From Eutypella sp. D-1 (lineage: Eukaryota; Ascomycota; Sordariomycetes; Xylariales; Diatrypaceae), in assembly GCA_023313575.1 (NCBI GenBank), contig JAJTTP010000001.1, positions 2,666,001-2,730,000 on the forward strand: a stretch of DNA of 64,000 bases, in the 5' to 3' direction. A program made the translations under genes and the position numbers. Below are positions 46,070-58,800 of the stretch, one piece after another (the stretch's first letter is position 1; every line of letters begins with the position of its first letter). The notes beneath the pieces are model-generated. The model saw only the letters and a program-made list of their open reading frames with translations. It did not search any database and was not told where the DNA came from.

Positions 46070-47036
46070 ATGTCGGGAAACAAACAGGGCAAAATGGTTA
46101 GTCTTCCTATCTTGAACTGCTTCAAAGCTTCGACGAAGTTGTTGACATCACAGGCTGACTGATTAATCGCATACTCCTAGGCTGGTTACGTATGTATCGC
46201 CCTCGATATTCTCCTCCATCCTCCTGCCTCCACCCTCCATCCTTCTTGCGTCTGGACTCATGCACGCGTCTTCGCTATCATGACTAACTTACATCGACCA
46301 GATCAACTACCGCATGAGGGTAACGTTGATGGACGGCCGCCAAATGACGGGTCAGATGCTGGCTTTTGACAAGGTATGGGATATGTCTTGTGGGGGGTAT
46401 CTGCGGGGTAAATATGGTCGACATGTAAACTGATATTCCTCCAGCATATGAACCTCGTCCTAAGCGACACCGAGGAGTTCCGACGGGTCAAGCGAAAGCA
46501 AACGAAGTCCGCTGCTCCAGGTGCATCAAGCTCGTCCGCCAGCCAAACAGTCGAGACCGAAGAGAAGCGCACGCTTGGCCTTACGATTGTACGAGGTGCC
46601 CAGATTGTCTCCCTATCCGTCGAGTCTGCCCCGCCCGCCGACCCGAGCACGCGTCTTGGAAAGAGCACTCCGGGTGGCTTGCCGTCTGGACTGACCTCTG
46701 GCCCCGGTGTCGCACGCCCTGCTGGTCGTGGAGCCGCCCCGACATCGCTTGCTGTAAGCTGTCATGGTCCAATCTATAGGTAGAAGACCTGTGGTTCTGG
46801 TTTCCGCTAACTTTTTTATGTAGGGCCCTGCTGCTGGTGTAGGAGGCGCAGCTCCCCCTTTCCCGCCGCCACAATTCCCCGGTGCTCCTGGATTTGGCCC
46901 GCCCGGTCCCGGCAGAGGCTTCCCACCGCCCGGGAACTTCCCTCCGCCTGGATTCCCGCAAGGCGCGCCATTCCCGCCGCCCGGTTTCAACCCTGGTGGT
47001 GGTCCTCCGGGTTTCAACCCGCCGCCCAGGAGATAA
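46070..47036 (+). CDS. smb1: Small nuclear ribonucleoprotein SmB
   Basis: Core spliceosomal Sm protein. Five exons: 46070-46096, 46181-46189, 46302-46373, 46445-46753 and 46824-47036 (209 residues). The second exon is only 9 bases (GCTGGTTAC, encoding A-G-Y) but is flanked by a TAG acceptor and a GTATGT donor. It is required to give MSGNKQGKMAGYINYRMRVTLMDGRQ, the standard SmB start. The Sm1 motif (MRVTLMDGRQMTGQMLAFDKHMNLVLSD) and Sm2 motif (LTIVRGAQIVSLSVE) are intact. The tail is the usual proline/glycine-rich stretch of SmB/B' (PPPGNFPPPGFPQGAPFPPPGF) ending PPRR. Donors include GTTAGT and GTAAGC. Confidence 0.96.
46181..46189 (+). other. smb1: 9-base micro-exon of SmB
   Basis: Exon encoding Ala-Gly-Tyr between CTCCTAG and GTATGT. 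Its inclusion reproduces the family N-terminus; skipping it keeps frame but deletes three conserved residues. Confidence 0.9.
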
Positions 47037-48214
47037 GGCTAAGAATATCTAGCTAAGAAATCTGCAAGGGAGACGGCTCCGAGACGTGACGGCGAGTAAC
47101 GCGAGAGCGAGAACAGAATAGCAGCACGCCGCACCTGGTTGGGCGGCAATGACGAGGCAAAGGCGATCGCACAGGGTTACAAATGGCGTTTAGGGTAGCA
47201 CCAAAACAATCTTCTGGGTGGAGCTTGCATTATGTTATGTTCATACTCTCTCCCTCCATAGACCACGGTCCGCATATGACGAGAACTCTAATGGCCTCGG
47301 CTCGTGCCATGTCACCTTAAGTAATTGAGACTGATAATACCCATCTTAAGTTTATTTTCGGGCCATGGGCCTCTCCTTTTCCAATACATCTTTGTTGTAT
47401 GTGTTACCATATATGTTACCATATCGATTGTCTAAGCCAAACCGCCGCCGGGTAATATTACGTCTAGCTGAGCGACCATTGGCCAGTCATCCAACTATGA
47501 CACGTGATTACGAGGTCTAGTTGAGTCCAACGGGTGTCCAACAAGTTCCGGGATCCTCTTAATCCTGCAGACATCTGGTCAGAAGGTGAATGAGGTTTCG
47601 GATCACCCCAATGAAAAACCCCGATTTTCGAGAAAAACCCGTCCCAACAGGGCTTAGTCAGGTGGTTAGGTACCTATCAACCTATGGAACCCGAGTGGGA
47701 AAGGCCGGCAGCTATCCACCTTGGCTGCAAGCCTGGCTGGACAGCGGGTTTGCTCTGCGCTCAGCGCTTTCAGCGCTCTGGCTTTCCACCTAAGGTTCGG
47801 CGGGTCCCCGGGTCGGAATCCATGGATGGATTGACCCTTTTTTCTTCCCTCGCCGGTCTACGGGTGGTCCCCTACCAGGCTACGTGCCTGCCTACCTGGC
47901 TAGGTAGGTACCTAATAGTAAGTAGGTAGTAAACATTACATGGAAGCCCAGGTTCCTGCCCAGTCAGAGTGCGTTTCCGGCTATCTGGAAAAACACCCCA
48001 GCGTTGATTTGTCGCAAACCTTGAAATGATTTTCGCCCTTCCCGTCAACCTACCCGCAAACCTATACCACTTTGTATACAAACTTAACTACCTAATAACA
48101 CTTAAACTTTTTTTTTCTTTCTGTTTCTTTCCTTTTTTCTAATAAGGAAAAAAAATCAAAACAAAACAAAAAACCCTCCGCAGTAGAAAAAGTAATAATA
48201 GCGACATCGTCAAG
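47037..48214. other. Spacer between SmB and MPC1
   Basis: Contains TAGGTACCTA palindromes at 47667-47676 and 47905-47914, and a poly-T/A-rich leader before MPC1 (48107-48175). No supported gene; an ORF at 47590-47793 is low-information. Confidence 0.55.
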
Positions 48215-49227
48215 ATGGCCGCCTTCGTCAAAGCCCTCAACGCCAAGATCCGGTCGAACCCGACCTTGAGCTACTTCTGCTCGACACGTACGTACAATGA
48301 ATGACGTTTCCCGAAATTCTCCGGACCTCTTTCTAGTGGACTGGGTGTTCTATGTCTTATTTTATTTTATTTTATTTCCTTTTCGTCCTATGCGTGTTCA
48401 TAGGAGAGAGTTGGGGAGGGATACACGGCATCCTAGACAACTTAGAGAGATGACATGTCACAGAGACAGCGGCGCTTTTTTTCTTCGCTCTTTCTCATGT
48501 GACGTGGTGTCATCCAACATGTACTTAGTGGTCGTCAGTATGGGCAGTCAGTATCGCATGTGTTATGCTGCGGCCGAAACTTCGAGACAACCGCACCGGC
48601 ATTCTACTTACGCTTATGGTGAGAGCGACGAGGGGAATTTCACTAACATGGACACCGTATAGACTTCTGGGGACCGGCATCTAACTTTGGTATCCCCTTG
48701 GCCGCCGTCATGGACACGCAAAAGTCCCCCGACTTGTATGTTCTTCTACGCCCACCCTGATTCCCGTTTCCCGTTTCCCGTTTCCTCGCCCCCAGCGTCG
48801 TTATCTCCGCCAAAGTCCGGAAGGCTGCGATAACCCGTTTCTGCAACTTTTACCTACCCCGCGCTTGCCCGCTCTCTTGCCCGCCCTCTTGCGTCGTCTC
48901 GCGTAGCCGAGCAACTGCGTATCATAATGACAAACAATCCGACTGACCTGTCTGACGTTTCCCAGGATATCCGGCCAGATGACCGCAGCTCTCGTCGTGT
49001 ACGCCGGCACCTTCATGCGCTACTCGCTCGCCGTGACGCCCAAGAACTACCTCCTCTTCGCATGCCACACCGTCAACCTCGGCGCCCAGTCCGTGCAGGG
49101 CTACCGGTACCTCGACTGGAACTTCTGGGGCGGCAAGGAGAAGGCGGGCGTGCACGGCGTCGTGCAGACGGCGAAGGACACCGTGGCCGAGGCGAGCGAC
49201 AAGGTTAAGGAGGTGGCTACGAAATGA
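48215..49227 (+). CDS. mpc1: Mitochondrial pyruvate carrier subunit MPC1
   Basis: Inner-membrane subunit that imports pyruvate into mitochondria as a heterodimer with another MPC protein. Exons are 48215-48287, 48663-48735 and 48966-49227 (135 residues). The 375-base first intron is unusually long for this window and carries a TTTTA tandem. Introns split a histidine codon (giving HFWGPASNFGIPLAAVMDTQKSPDL) and a leucine codon (giving LISGQMTAALVVYAGTFMRYSLAVTPKNYLLFACH), and together these match the family almost throughout. Two to three membrane helices are expected. The C-terminal 35 residues (HGVVQTAKDTVAEASDKVKEVATK) form a charged amphipathic helix with an 11-residue-like rhythm, absent from the yeast protein as I know it. 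Confidence 0.95.
48357..48380 (+). repeat. TTTTA pentamer tandem inside MPC1 intron 1
   Basis: Four to five TTTTA units within the first intron of the pyruvate-carrier gene. The second intron also has three GTTTCCC units (about 48765-48785). Confidence 0.7.
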
Positions 49228-52200
49228 GCCACGGGACCCGAGGAGGCAAGGAGACGAGTAGTCATAGAAGAAGGAGCCGAAGAAGAAGAAGCAGAAGACC
49301 GTGGTAGGTGGATCCGAGACGCAACGGTGGGAGGGGCAAGAGAAGAAAACAAGAGCAGCGCGCCGCTGCCCACACGGGGCCTTCAACGATGGGCATATAG
49401 ACAGAACATTTTTTTCTTGGGAACCAACAACGCGCGCTATTTCCGCAAAGAGAGATAGAGCCCTTTGTACTTATATCGGACGCATAGAATAGGGGGCTCT
49501 GGCACAACAGCAAACCATCCGGCGAATACACATATAGTCGGGACTTCGTATTATCTATAACAACATGTTGGAAGCGTATACACACCGTGTTTGTCGTGTC
49601 CGAGGTTGAACGGCTAGTGATCCCGAAAATAACCTTGCCGGCGTGAAGAGAGTCCTAGCGGTGTTCTTGTGGAGATTCTCATAGTGATGGACACCGGCCT
49701 GTAGAAGAGGTCATAGACGAAAAGAAGGTATCAGGTGCCAGAAAGCAGGTGTAAAATGTGTGCAATACGCCCGAGAAGGAGAAAAACGAACACAGGGTTC
49801 AGAGAGTTCTCCGAGATATCGTGTAGAGAGGAAGGCAAACGTCGGCTGGGGAGACAGGACGATAGGATAGATAGCGAAAACCCGAAGAATCGACGAATAG
49901 ACATACGGAGGCGCGCACGCACTCCCGGCTCGGCTCGGGGATACGGAACCTTGCCCGACCTACTTTGGGTACGCCTAGACACGGCCCCTGCCTATCAGAT
50001 GCGTCTGCCCCCGGTGAAGTGCCGCTTGTAGATGCCAATAATAGGGGGGCATACGCGATAATCCATTTTACCAGATCCACCCGTAAGGTAGACCAGGCTT
50101 GCAGCCAGGCCAGACGCCGAGGTCCGGGATCCCGGCTTTCCTCCACGAAAAGCGATTTAGCTACACAACTAGCAAACGTAGGTACCTGCATACGTCTAGG
50201 TAGGTAGATAGACTACTTGACAGTATAGACTACCTAGGTACCTATGCCATGGCATAAGATCACATTATGCAGCCATGTGGGCTGGGATGAAAAAAGGGAA
50301 AAGAAAAAAAGAAGAAAGAAAAAAGAGCTTCTACGTCACCCGACCATAGCCAGGACTATGTGCTCGAGTCCACTTTCCGTATCTGGTCCATGTCGATACT
50401 GTATCTCTTACCCCCCGGCTTTCTCTCCCTGCCTCTGCCTCTTTAATCCCCTCACCAGCCGCATGGTGGGTAGCAGGTAGCTGTGCACGAGGTGGGATGG
50501 GGGAACGGACGGAGGTGAGAAAGCCGGCCGCCGAGGCCAGCTATCAAATTTGTATAGGGGGACATCTAAGCGGACCGTATCTGACACACCGTCAGACGGA
50601 CGAGGAGTACCGCTCAACAAGCCAAGCCAAGCAAGCCTCCTGTCGCTACCCTGCTCGTCGATTTGTGTTCATCGTCGGAGGGAGGGGGCGGGGGATGAAT
50701 GTACTGCAAAGTAGAAAGGAAAGAGAAGGGGAGAAAAAAAGGAGCGGAAACTCCTCCGATCCGGGCTTACAGCGTCATCCATCCCGTGAATAGAACAATG
50801 TTTGTCGCACCTCTCTCTCTTATTGAAGTCAACTCAACAGTTGCACTCAGATAGATAGCGTGCCACCTGTAAGATCCAGTTGCAATCGGTACCACCCATC
50901 CATCCTCTGCAGGAGACCTTTGTGGTCCCTGGTTCATGAGAAGGGGTTCAAGAGCCGCAGATCGCAGATGCAGCGGACAAGGAAGCGGGCAGAGGTACGA
51001 GATGACGGGCTCTCACCCATTCCAAATCGATGAGCGAGACAGCAAGGTTGGAGTGAAACGCCCCCGAGTGTGGCTGGCAAAGCCTATCCGTAGTTCCCAT
51101 TTCTCAGGTCCCGCGTACAGCTACTGTTTGCGGTGAAGGTTTTTGATGGCCGGACACCTAACTACATCTACTCGCTATACCGTAGCGAGGCATTGGCAGA
51201 AAGGGCAGGTTTAGGTGTGCAGTACGCAGTAAGCTCAGGACTGCGACGAACGAGAGATATGCCATAAGGACGGCGGGGTGGACGGAATTTTCCCTGTCCA
51301 TCTCCGACACACGATCAATTGACAAGGGTGAGGTCAACTTATACCAACCCCCCCCCTCCTAAGTTCAAGAACCACATTATAGAATAGAATAGGATCTCAA
51401 ATAAAGGGCCCAGACTTAGTGGTTGGGCTGCAGGGCCGTGTAATAATAACGCTTTTTATAATCACATGAGGACGGTGACTTCAACACGCGTTGTATAGGT
51501 AGGTACCTATACAATGCCTACAGTATGGATGTAAGTAGCTGGAGGCTAGATAGGCGACCACCGTCCCTTTCATGATCGCCATAATCCATCGTATAACTCG
51601 GCCGACTCTAAGTTAAAGAGACCAAGGTCTAGTGATCATTTAACATATACCTGGGTAGTAAAAGTCTCAGTGGACAGGTCTCGATCGTTAATTGACATAG
51701 GGGTTTCCCGCAAGCCAGCCAGCCCGCTAGTAGCTCTGCCGAAGTGAAGAGGGCCGCGCTTCCAAACCCCCTACCTCCCCTAGTAGCATCCGACCTTTGA
51801 ATTTGCTCTCGGCGTAACAACACCGCGAATAGCATACATCGCCAGCGCGTCCCGCGCCCCAAGAAAACGCCCCCGGGGTAGATCATCTATCGTCTTGTCC
51901 CGGCTGGGCGCTATTTAAGGTATCTAGATACTTATGTGTTCGCTGTAAGCGCCTAGTTAGGCCACGACTCACCCGTCTCGGGGCGGCCCTGCCGAGCTTA
52001 GTCGAGACGCGTGCGAGGCTGATGGTGGCGGTAAGGTTGTCTTGTGATGTGCTCCTGTTTCGTATCAGACACTCCTGGTTGGTCAAAATTGTAGATATAT
52101 ATTTCTTGACAAGAAGTCTTGGAAGAGGAGTCTGCTTAAGGATTATAGATAGCAATTGCAAGTAAACGCATCGACCTCCCCGAATCGGTGCAAACCGCCG

Positions 52201-52912
52201 CCACCACTGCCGCCGACGTCCAGCCAGCCAGCCTCGGGAGGACAGGCATCCCTCTCTGAGCTCCTACTCCCACGAGCATCCCCCATTTAACGTTTACAAT
52301 CTCCGCAACAAGCTTTACTCATACACCAGGCGCTAGCTCATAGATAGGGAAGGGCTTAGAGCGGGTTAAGCTGCCTAGAATGGATGCTGGCTCTATAGAT
52401 AAGCGACATTTTTAGAACTACACCCGCCATCATAAGTACGGAGTAGATCACCTGGATATATATTCCCAATACATATGCGGGCTTGCTTGGCCCTGATTCA
52501 CTCAACCAACCCCGCCAGATGTGCCAAGGAATGTAAGAGAGTGCCTAGGTGCTTTGCAAGTGTGTGTGAGACCCCCCTCACCCTTCCTGTTTCCTTCAAA
52601 CCGCGCAACACATAAAAGGGGATGAGGGGGGCAAGATCCGAAGTTGGGAAGCACATCCGGGCAGCGCAGTGACATGTCCCAAGAAACAGAATAGGAGACA
52701 ATTTCTAGACAGACAGACCCAGCGGCGCTGCTCGCTCGGCACATAACCCCACACGGAAGTTATAAGCATGTGCGTATTACGGGAGGAGGGACCGCGATAT
52801 GGCGAACCGCTGCACATGGATAACCTACCCTAGAGCTCTAGACATTGCTTTACTCGTCCCCCCCCCCTTTGCTTTCCCCCCTCTCTCGTTATTTTTCTTT
52901 AGGTTTGTAATT

Positions 52913-52930
52913 CCCCCCCCCCCCCCCCCC
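52913..52930. repeat. Poly-C run, 18 bases
   Basis: Eighteen uninterrupted C residues, with a second run of ten C at 52858-52867. Confidence 0.95.
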
Positions 52931-54910
52931 GGCGTCATGCTGGCTCAATGGCTTGACGGGCTCTTTCCCGTAGCGCAGCCGAGCATTGGGCTAAAAAAAG
53001 CCGGCCTAGCAGCCTAGATCTAAGTATTACCATTTGAGCGGCTCACGCATGGGGGGCCCCTCCCCTGTTTTTGAGCCCGTCACCCCCTCGAGCTTAGTTC
53101 TATGTCCGGATCGGAGGCCCTAATTAAATAACGAAGAAGAAGAAAAGAAGAGGCTTCAGGTATGTAGTAATTAGTTTCCTTCCCACCTCTCGATATGCCC
53201 TGGAATATGACTCACGGTAACCGGTATTTTCAGCCGGTCTCGTTGCGAGATTGCGCTGTCCGCAGCTAGGCGCTCCTAGCCACGGCCGAGAGGGCCCCTG
53301 GGAGAGGAGTAATAGACGTAGTTACTAGGTAGGTAGTCTCAACACAAGGGGTGAGGATCAGCAAAAAGGAGATATGCATGGGTAGATCCTTAAAGGTCTT
53401 GTACCATGAAGCCACCAAGGTGCAGAATATTTGTCTCAACCGAATATGGTGACTTAACAGGGGGTGTGCTGTCCGGCAGCTGCCCGGACATATATGAACC
53501 AAGGTTTGGGGGGAGGCACATAAGCAATGGCCGGGACGGTAGGGGGGTGTAGCCCTAGCCCTGCGTAGAATACTACCCGCCCACATACGGGGCATCGTTG
53601 ACGGATGCAATACCGTCATTATACCATTGCAGCTCTTATTCCAGAGAAGAGAAGGAGGGGGGTTATGTTCCTTAGGTACGTGCCTGATTCCAATCAGATG
53701 CTCTAATCTACCATTGAAAGCATACATCTCGAGACGTGTAGGATAGTTCTTGACTTGGGCATACCTACCACTTGAGCCGGGCATCCAGGTTTACAGGGTA
53801 TTATTACCGATTGGGTTAGTTACCACGATGGATTTAAGAACTATCGAGCGCTGGTAGTAATGAAGCAATCGTGGGAGTTACAGAAAGACAAGTTGTTGTG
53901 CCTGTGTTCACAGGTACATGTACTTCCTGATTTATCCATGGATACCTAGGTACCTTGGCTTTCGGCTGTCTACATTCTAGCGAATACCACCAGCCAACCA
54001 GCTGACCCTTTGCACCCCTGGTCGGGTTTCCGTCCTGTGAAATTGCCTATAAGCTCACATGCTAATGTTGATTGTTTGGTGGGGGTTTGAGTTGTGGGGA
54101 ACTACCTAAATAGAGAGAGAAAGAAAAAAAAAAGAGAAAAAAAGGTCTACGATCCGCTCCTCGCCTCGGCTTCATTCTTGGCAACGAGCATCTACGATCC
54201 CATGGATCCCTCCTCCTTCTACTCCTATCCCGAAATATGATGTGACGTGAGGGGTGTCACTGTGTTTCACAAAGTAGTCGTTATGGTATACTTCGTACCC
54301 GACTCCTCCAAGTTTGAAGTCTGGCAGGTCTCCACTAATGGATCTACTTAGGCAGCTTGCATATGGATTTAGGGGAAGATTACCTTACAAATGGAAGCCG
54401 GCACTATGTCGCCGGCGATTTACAATGCAATACTCCTCTCATCAGTAGACCCGGGTTTTATGCCAAATGACCTAGATATCTGCATGTACCTAAGTATTAT
54501 GTAGGTGAGTATGAGAAAAGTTTAGGTACGCTTTGCGACGGTTCTTACCGGTTTAAGTGCATATCTACATGGTTTAGTAAATACGTTGACCAACCACGAT
54601 AAGCTTAAAAGAGCTTAAGGTTAGCTGGGTAGTTTCATTCAAACCTACGGAGGGGTTGAGGGGTTAAAAAGTTTCTGGCGGGGTACATGCAAAGAAAAAC
54701 TACGTCAGGCCGTCCTTTTTACAGCGAATCAAATTATTTACCATCTTATTAAAAATACATAAATCTCCATTGACCAATAAGCAACGACAACCCAACTTTG
54801 AATGGAGAATTGCCCAGGTGACCCCTTTAAGGATGTCAATTGCATTTCTCAGAGTATTTGGTATGTATATAAGGGGGCATACCTGATGTCATATTCACTC
54901 CTAAGGTTGA

Positions 54911-54937
54911 ATCCATCCATCCATCCATGGATGGCTG
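54911..54937. repeat. ATCC tandem facing GGAT: perfect short hairpin
   Basis: Four ATCC units meet a GGATGG...GGATTGGAT arm at CCATGG, giving a self-complementary block of about 27 bases. Confidence 0.7.
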
Positions 54938-55803
54938 GATTGGATCATACGCAACCTTGAACTCTTGTCAGAGCTATCTACCTCATGTAGGTAACCTTAC
55001 GAGGGAGTACTAGGTACCTAGGTAGGTAGGGAGGATAACCTAATTCAAATATACATCCAATGGATGGTGGTAGATCGCCCTGCAAGGCCTTGAAAGGCGT
55101 GGCTGCGTGGGGACGAAGTCGTGGGGTCTTTCCCAAGAGGTCGCTAAACGAGAGCAGCTAGACTCTGGCTATTTCTGTTATTTGGGACACTAGTTATATA
55201 TCTCAGATATTAGAAAGTCCTGAAGGTATTCTAAGTATCTGTACTTCCACTTCCACTTCCAGGGTGCGATGACCACCTGAGCATCGTTATGTATGTACAA
55301 GTAAAACAACACCATCACCACACCACCGAAGTTAAATTCAACCAACGAGAGCCAACACCGAGGTCGCTAGGTTATACTTTTACGGGCGTGCGGGAGTGCA
55401 TACCTACCTAACCTTACTTGCTTCAATGATTATCATTAGTCCCATAGAGGTCCCTACTCTCTTCCTAATCTACTCTCTTTCTTTCTAACTTTCCATCCTC
55501 CCCTCTCCATCACAAGCTCATATCATATGTCTTTCCCTCAGTACGATTCTACCCTAGATTGACTGGTATAACTTTGGATCCCCTATGCATTTTTCTTGAA
55601 TATCACTTTACCTTTGGCTAAACACCTATCCTTACTCACCTAAATCGCTTTCATACTTGTGTGGTGAACACTTTCACCACACCTCCTATCCGCCGAAACG
55701 GTTCTTCGCTCAGGGAATTATCCCCTCGTGTCGTGTTACCGTGTATCCTCTTATTCATTCTCCCTAGCAAGAACATCGCAGGATCACCCCTTCTACCAGC
55801 ACC

Positions 55804-58800
55804 ATGGCTGATTATCAGCCCCCATCCGACATAGAGGCCCTGAGGGCTGCTCAGCAGGCTGCTGGAGGTGACATTGACGACAGCGTCTTTGATGAGCAAA
55901 GCAGCCCGAACGAACAGTCCTTCATAAAAGAACAGCGGACCGCCCATCACATCCGCGCCAATAGTTCTATTTTACACCTGAAGAAGCTGCTCGGTATGTG
56001 CCAGATGCGACGATGTCCGGTTTACTTATGCTTGAGAACTTGAAAGGAATGAACTAACGGTTTTATTACTCTATGAATAGTTGCCAACCGAGGGGAAATT
56101 CGTAAGTCCCTACCGAGGCCTACCGAGTAACTCATAGATACTAACTGGCCTCGCAGCTATCCGAATCTTTAGAGCAGCTCACGAGCTTTCCCTCCACACT
56201 ATCGCCGTTTTCAGTCATGAGGATCGGCTTAGCATGCACAGGCAGAAGGCAGACGAGTCCTATGCCATTGGAAAGCGTGGACAATACACCCCAGTCGGTG
56301 CCTACCTGGCTGGAGACGAGATAATCAAGATTGCCCTCGAGCATGGCGCCCAAATGATTCACCCAGGTAACACGACCTCCTGCCCCCGCTCCCGCTTTCT
56401 TAGCTTGCCCGGAATGTACTGATTGGCTTTCACAGGCTATGGTTTCTTATCCGAGAACGCCGAGTTCGCTCGTAATGTTGAGAAGAACGGTTTGGTGGTG
56501 AGTATCTCAGCGTCGCATTTAATCCGCAACCCTTACTATACCCGCCATGGACCTAGCTGACTTAGCGAGCGTAGTTCGTTGGCCCCTCACCCGAAGTGAT
56601 CGACTCGCTTGGCGACAAAATCTCCGCCCGAAAGCTCGCCATTGCTGCTGACGTACCAGTTGTCCCTGGAACTGAAGGCGCTGTTGCCAAATTCGAGGAG
56701 GTCAAGTCCTTCACGGACAAATATGGGTTCCCCATCATTCTCAAGGCTGCCTACGGTGGTGGTGGTCGAGGAATGAGAGTCGTACGGGACGAGGCAAGTC
56801 TTAAGGAGTCTTTCGAAAGCGCCACTTCTGAAGCGGAAAGCTCCTTTGGTAACGGCACAGTCTTCGTCGAGCGATTCCTTGACAAACCGAGGCACATCGA
56901 GGTTCAGCTGCTCGGAGACAATTTCGGCAACATCGTGCACTTGTACGAGCGTGATTGCTCTGTCCAACGCAGACACCAGAAAATCGTCGAAATTGCGCCT
57001 GCCAAGAATCTTCATCCTCCAACCCGCGAAGCGATCTTGGCCGATGCTGTCAAGTTGGCAAAATCCGTCAATTACCGCAATGCAGGGACAGCCGAGTTCT
57101 TGGTAGATCAACAGGACCGGCACTATTTCATTGAAATCAATCCCAGAATCCAGGTTGAGCACACCATTACCGAGGAAATTACCGGCGTTGATCTCGTGGC
57201 CGCCCAAATTCAAATTGCCGCCGGCGCCTCACTACAGCAGATCGGGCTTACGCAGGACAGGATCTCCACACGAGGCTTCGCTATCCAATGCCGAATTACC
57301 ACCGAGGATCCCGCCAACAACTTCCAACCCGACACGGGCAAGATTGAGGTGTACCGATCCGCGGGTGGGAACGGAGTGCGTCTAGATGGTGGCAATGGAT
57401 TCGCTGGCGCGGTTATCACGCCGTACTACGACTCCATGTTGGTCAAATGTACATGCTCTGGTTCCACATACGAGATCGCCCGCCGGAAGATGCTCCGAGC
57501 CCTTGTAGAGTTCCGTATCCGTGGCGTGAAGACCAACATTCCCTTCCTCGGTTCGCTGCTCACCCACCCTATTTTCATCGATGGTAACTGTTGGACCACC
57601 TTCATCGATGATACACCTCAGCTCTTTGATCTTATTGGCGGCCAAAACCGTGCTCAGAAGCTGCTAGCTTACCTAGGTGACCTTGCCGTCAACGGCAGTA
57701 GCATCAAGGGTCAAATCGGCGAGCCTAAGTTCAAGGGTGATATCGTACTGCCTGAGCTTCTCGCAGCCGATGGTTCAAAAATCGACGTCTCACAGCCGTG
57801 CCAGAAGGGTTGGCGGCAGATAATTGTCGAACAAGGACCCAAGGCTTTTGCTAAGGCTGTTCGGCAGTACAAGGGTTGCTTGTTGATGGACACGACCTGG
57901 CGTGATGCTCACCAGTCTCTCCTGGCCACCCGCGTACGCACCGTCGACCTGCTCGGCATCGCAAAGGAGACCAGCCATGCCCTGTCCAATCTATACAGCC
58001 TTGAGTGCTGGGGCGGCGCCACCTTTGATGTCGCATTCCGGTTCCTCTATGAGGATCCATGGGATCGCCTTCGTAAGATGCGGAAACTAGTCCCCAACAT
58101 CCCCTTCCAGATGCTGCTGCGAGGCGCCAACGGCGTCGCCTATAAATCGCTCCCGGACGATGCCATCTACCATTTCGTCGAACAGGCCAAATCGAACGGA
58201 ATCGACATCTTCAGGGTCTTCGATGCCCTTAACGACATAGAACAGCTTAAGGTCGGTATCCAGGCTGTTCAGAAGGCCAAAGGTGTTGCCGAAGGAACCG
58301 TTTGCATTTCAGGTGATCTTCTTAACCCAAAGAAGAAGTACAATCTTGAGTACTATCTCAAACTAGTCGACGAGTTGGTAGCTTTGGATATAGACGTTCT
58401 TGGCATCAAGGACATGGCTGGTGTCCTTAAGCCTCGTGCGGCCCGGCTTCTTGTTGGCTCTATTCGGAAAAAATACCCTGACCTGTCTATCCATGTTCAC
58501 ACTCACGACTCCGCCGGTACCGGCGTGACTTCGATGATCGCTTGCGCTGAAGCAGGTGCCGATGCCGTCGATGCTGCCACCGACAGTTTGTCCGGTATGA
58601 CCTCACAGCCGAGTATCAACGCCATCATTGCTTCCCTCGAGGGTTCGGACTTTGACCCGGGGCTGAACGCCGCCCATGTTCGGGCCCTGGATACATATTG
58701 GTCTCAAATACGACTCCTCTACTCTCCATTCGAGGCTCATCTCAACGGCCCTGACCCCGAGGTGTATGAGCACGAAATTCCTGGCGGTCAGCTTACCAAC

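Larger units (their letters stand above)
49228..55803. other. 6.6 kb gene desert upstream of pyruvate carboxylase
   Basis: No protein gene could be supported on either strand; the longest ORF (53266-53784, minus) has no family features. The desert contains three TACCTAGGTA sites (50231-50240, 53943-53952, 55015-55024), shifted-register copies (50235-50244, 51500-51509) and poly-C runs (52858-52867, 52913-52930). An ATCC/GGAT inverted block lies at 54911-54937. The final 350 bases are CT-rich and look like the pyruvate carboxylase leader. Confidence 0.6.

Noticed and set aside
53266..53784. 172-codon minus-strand ORF in the gene desert
   Set aside because: No recognised motif, mixed hydrophobic and basic segments, no promoter or splice context.
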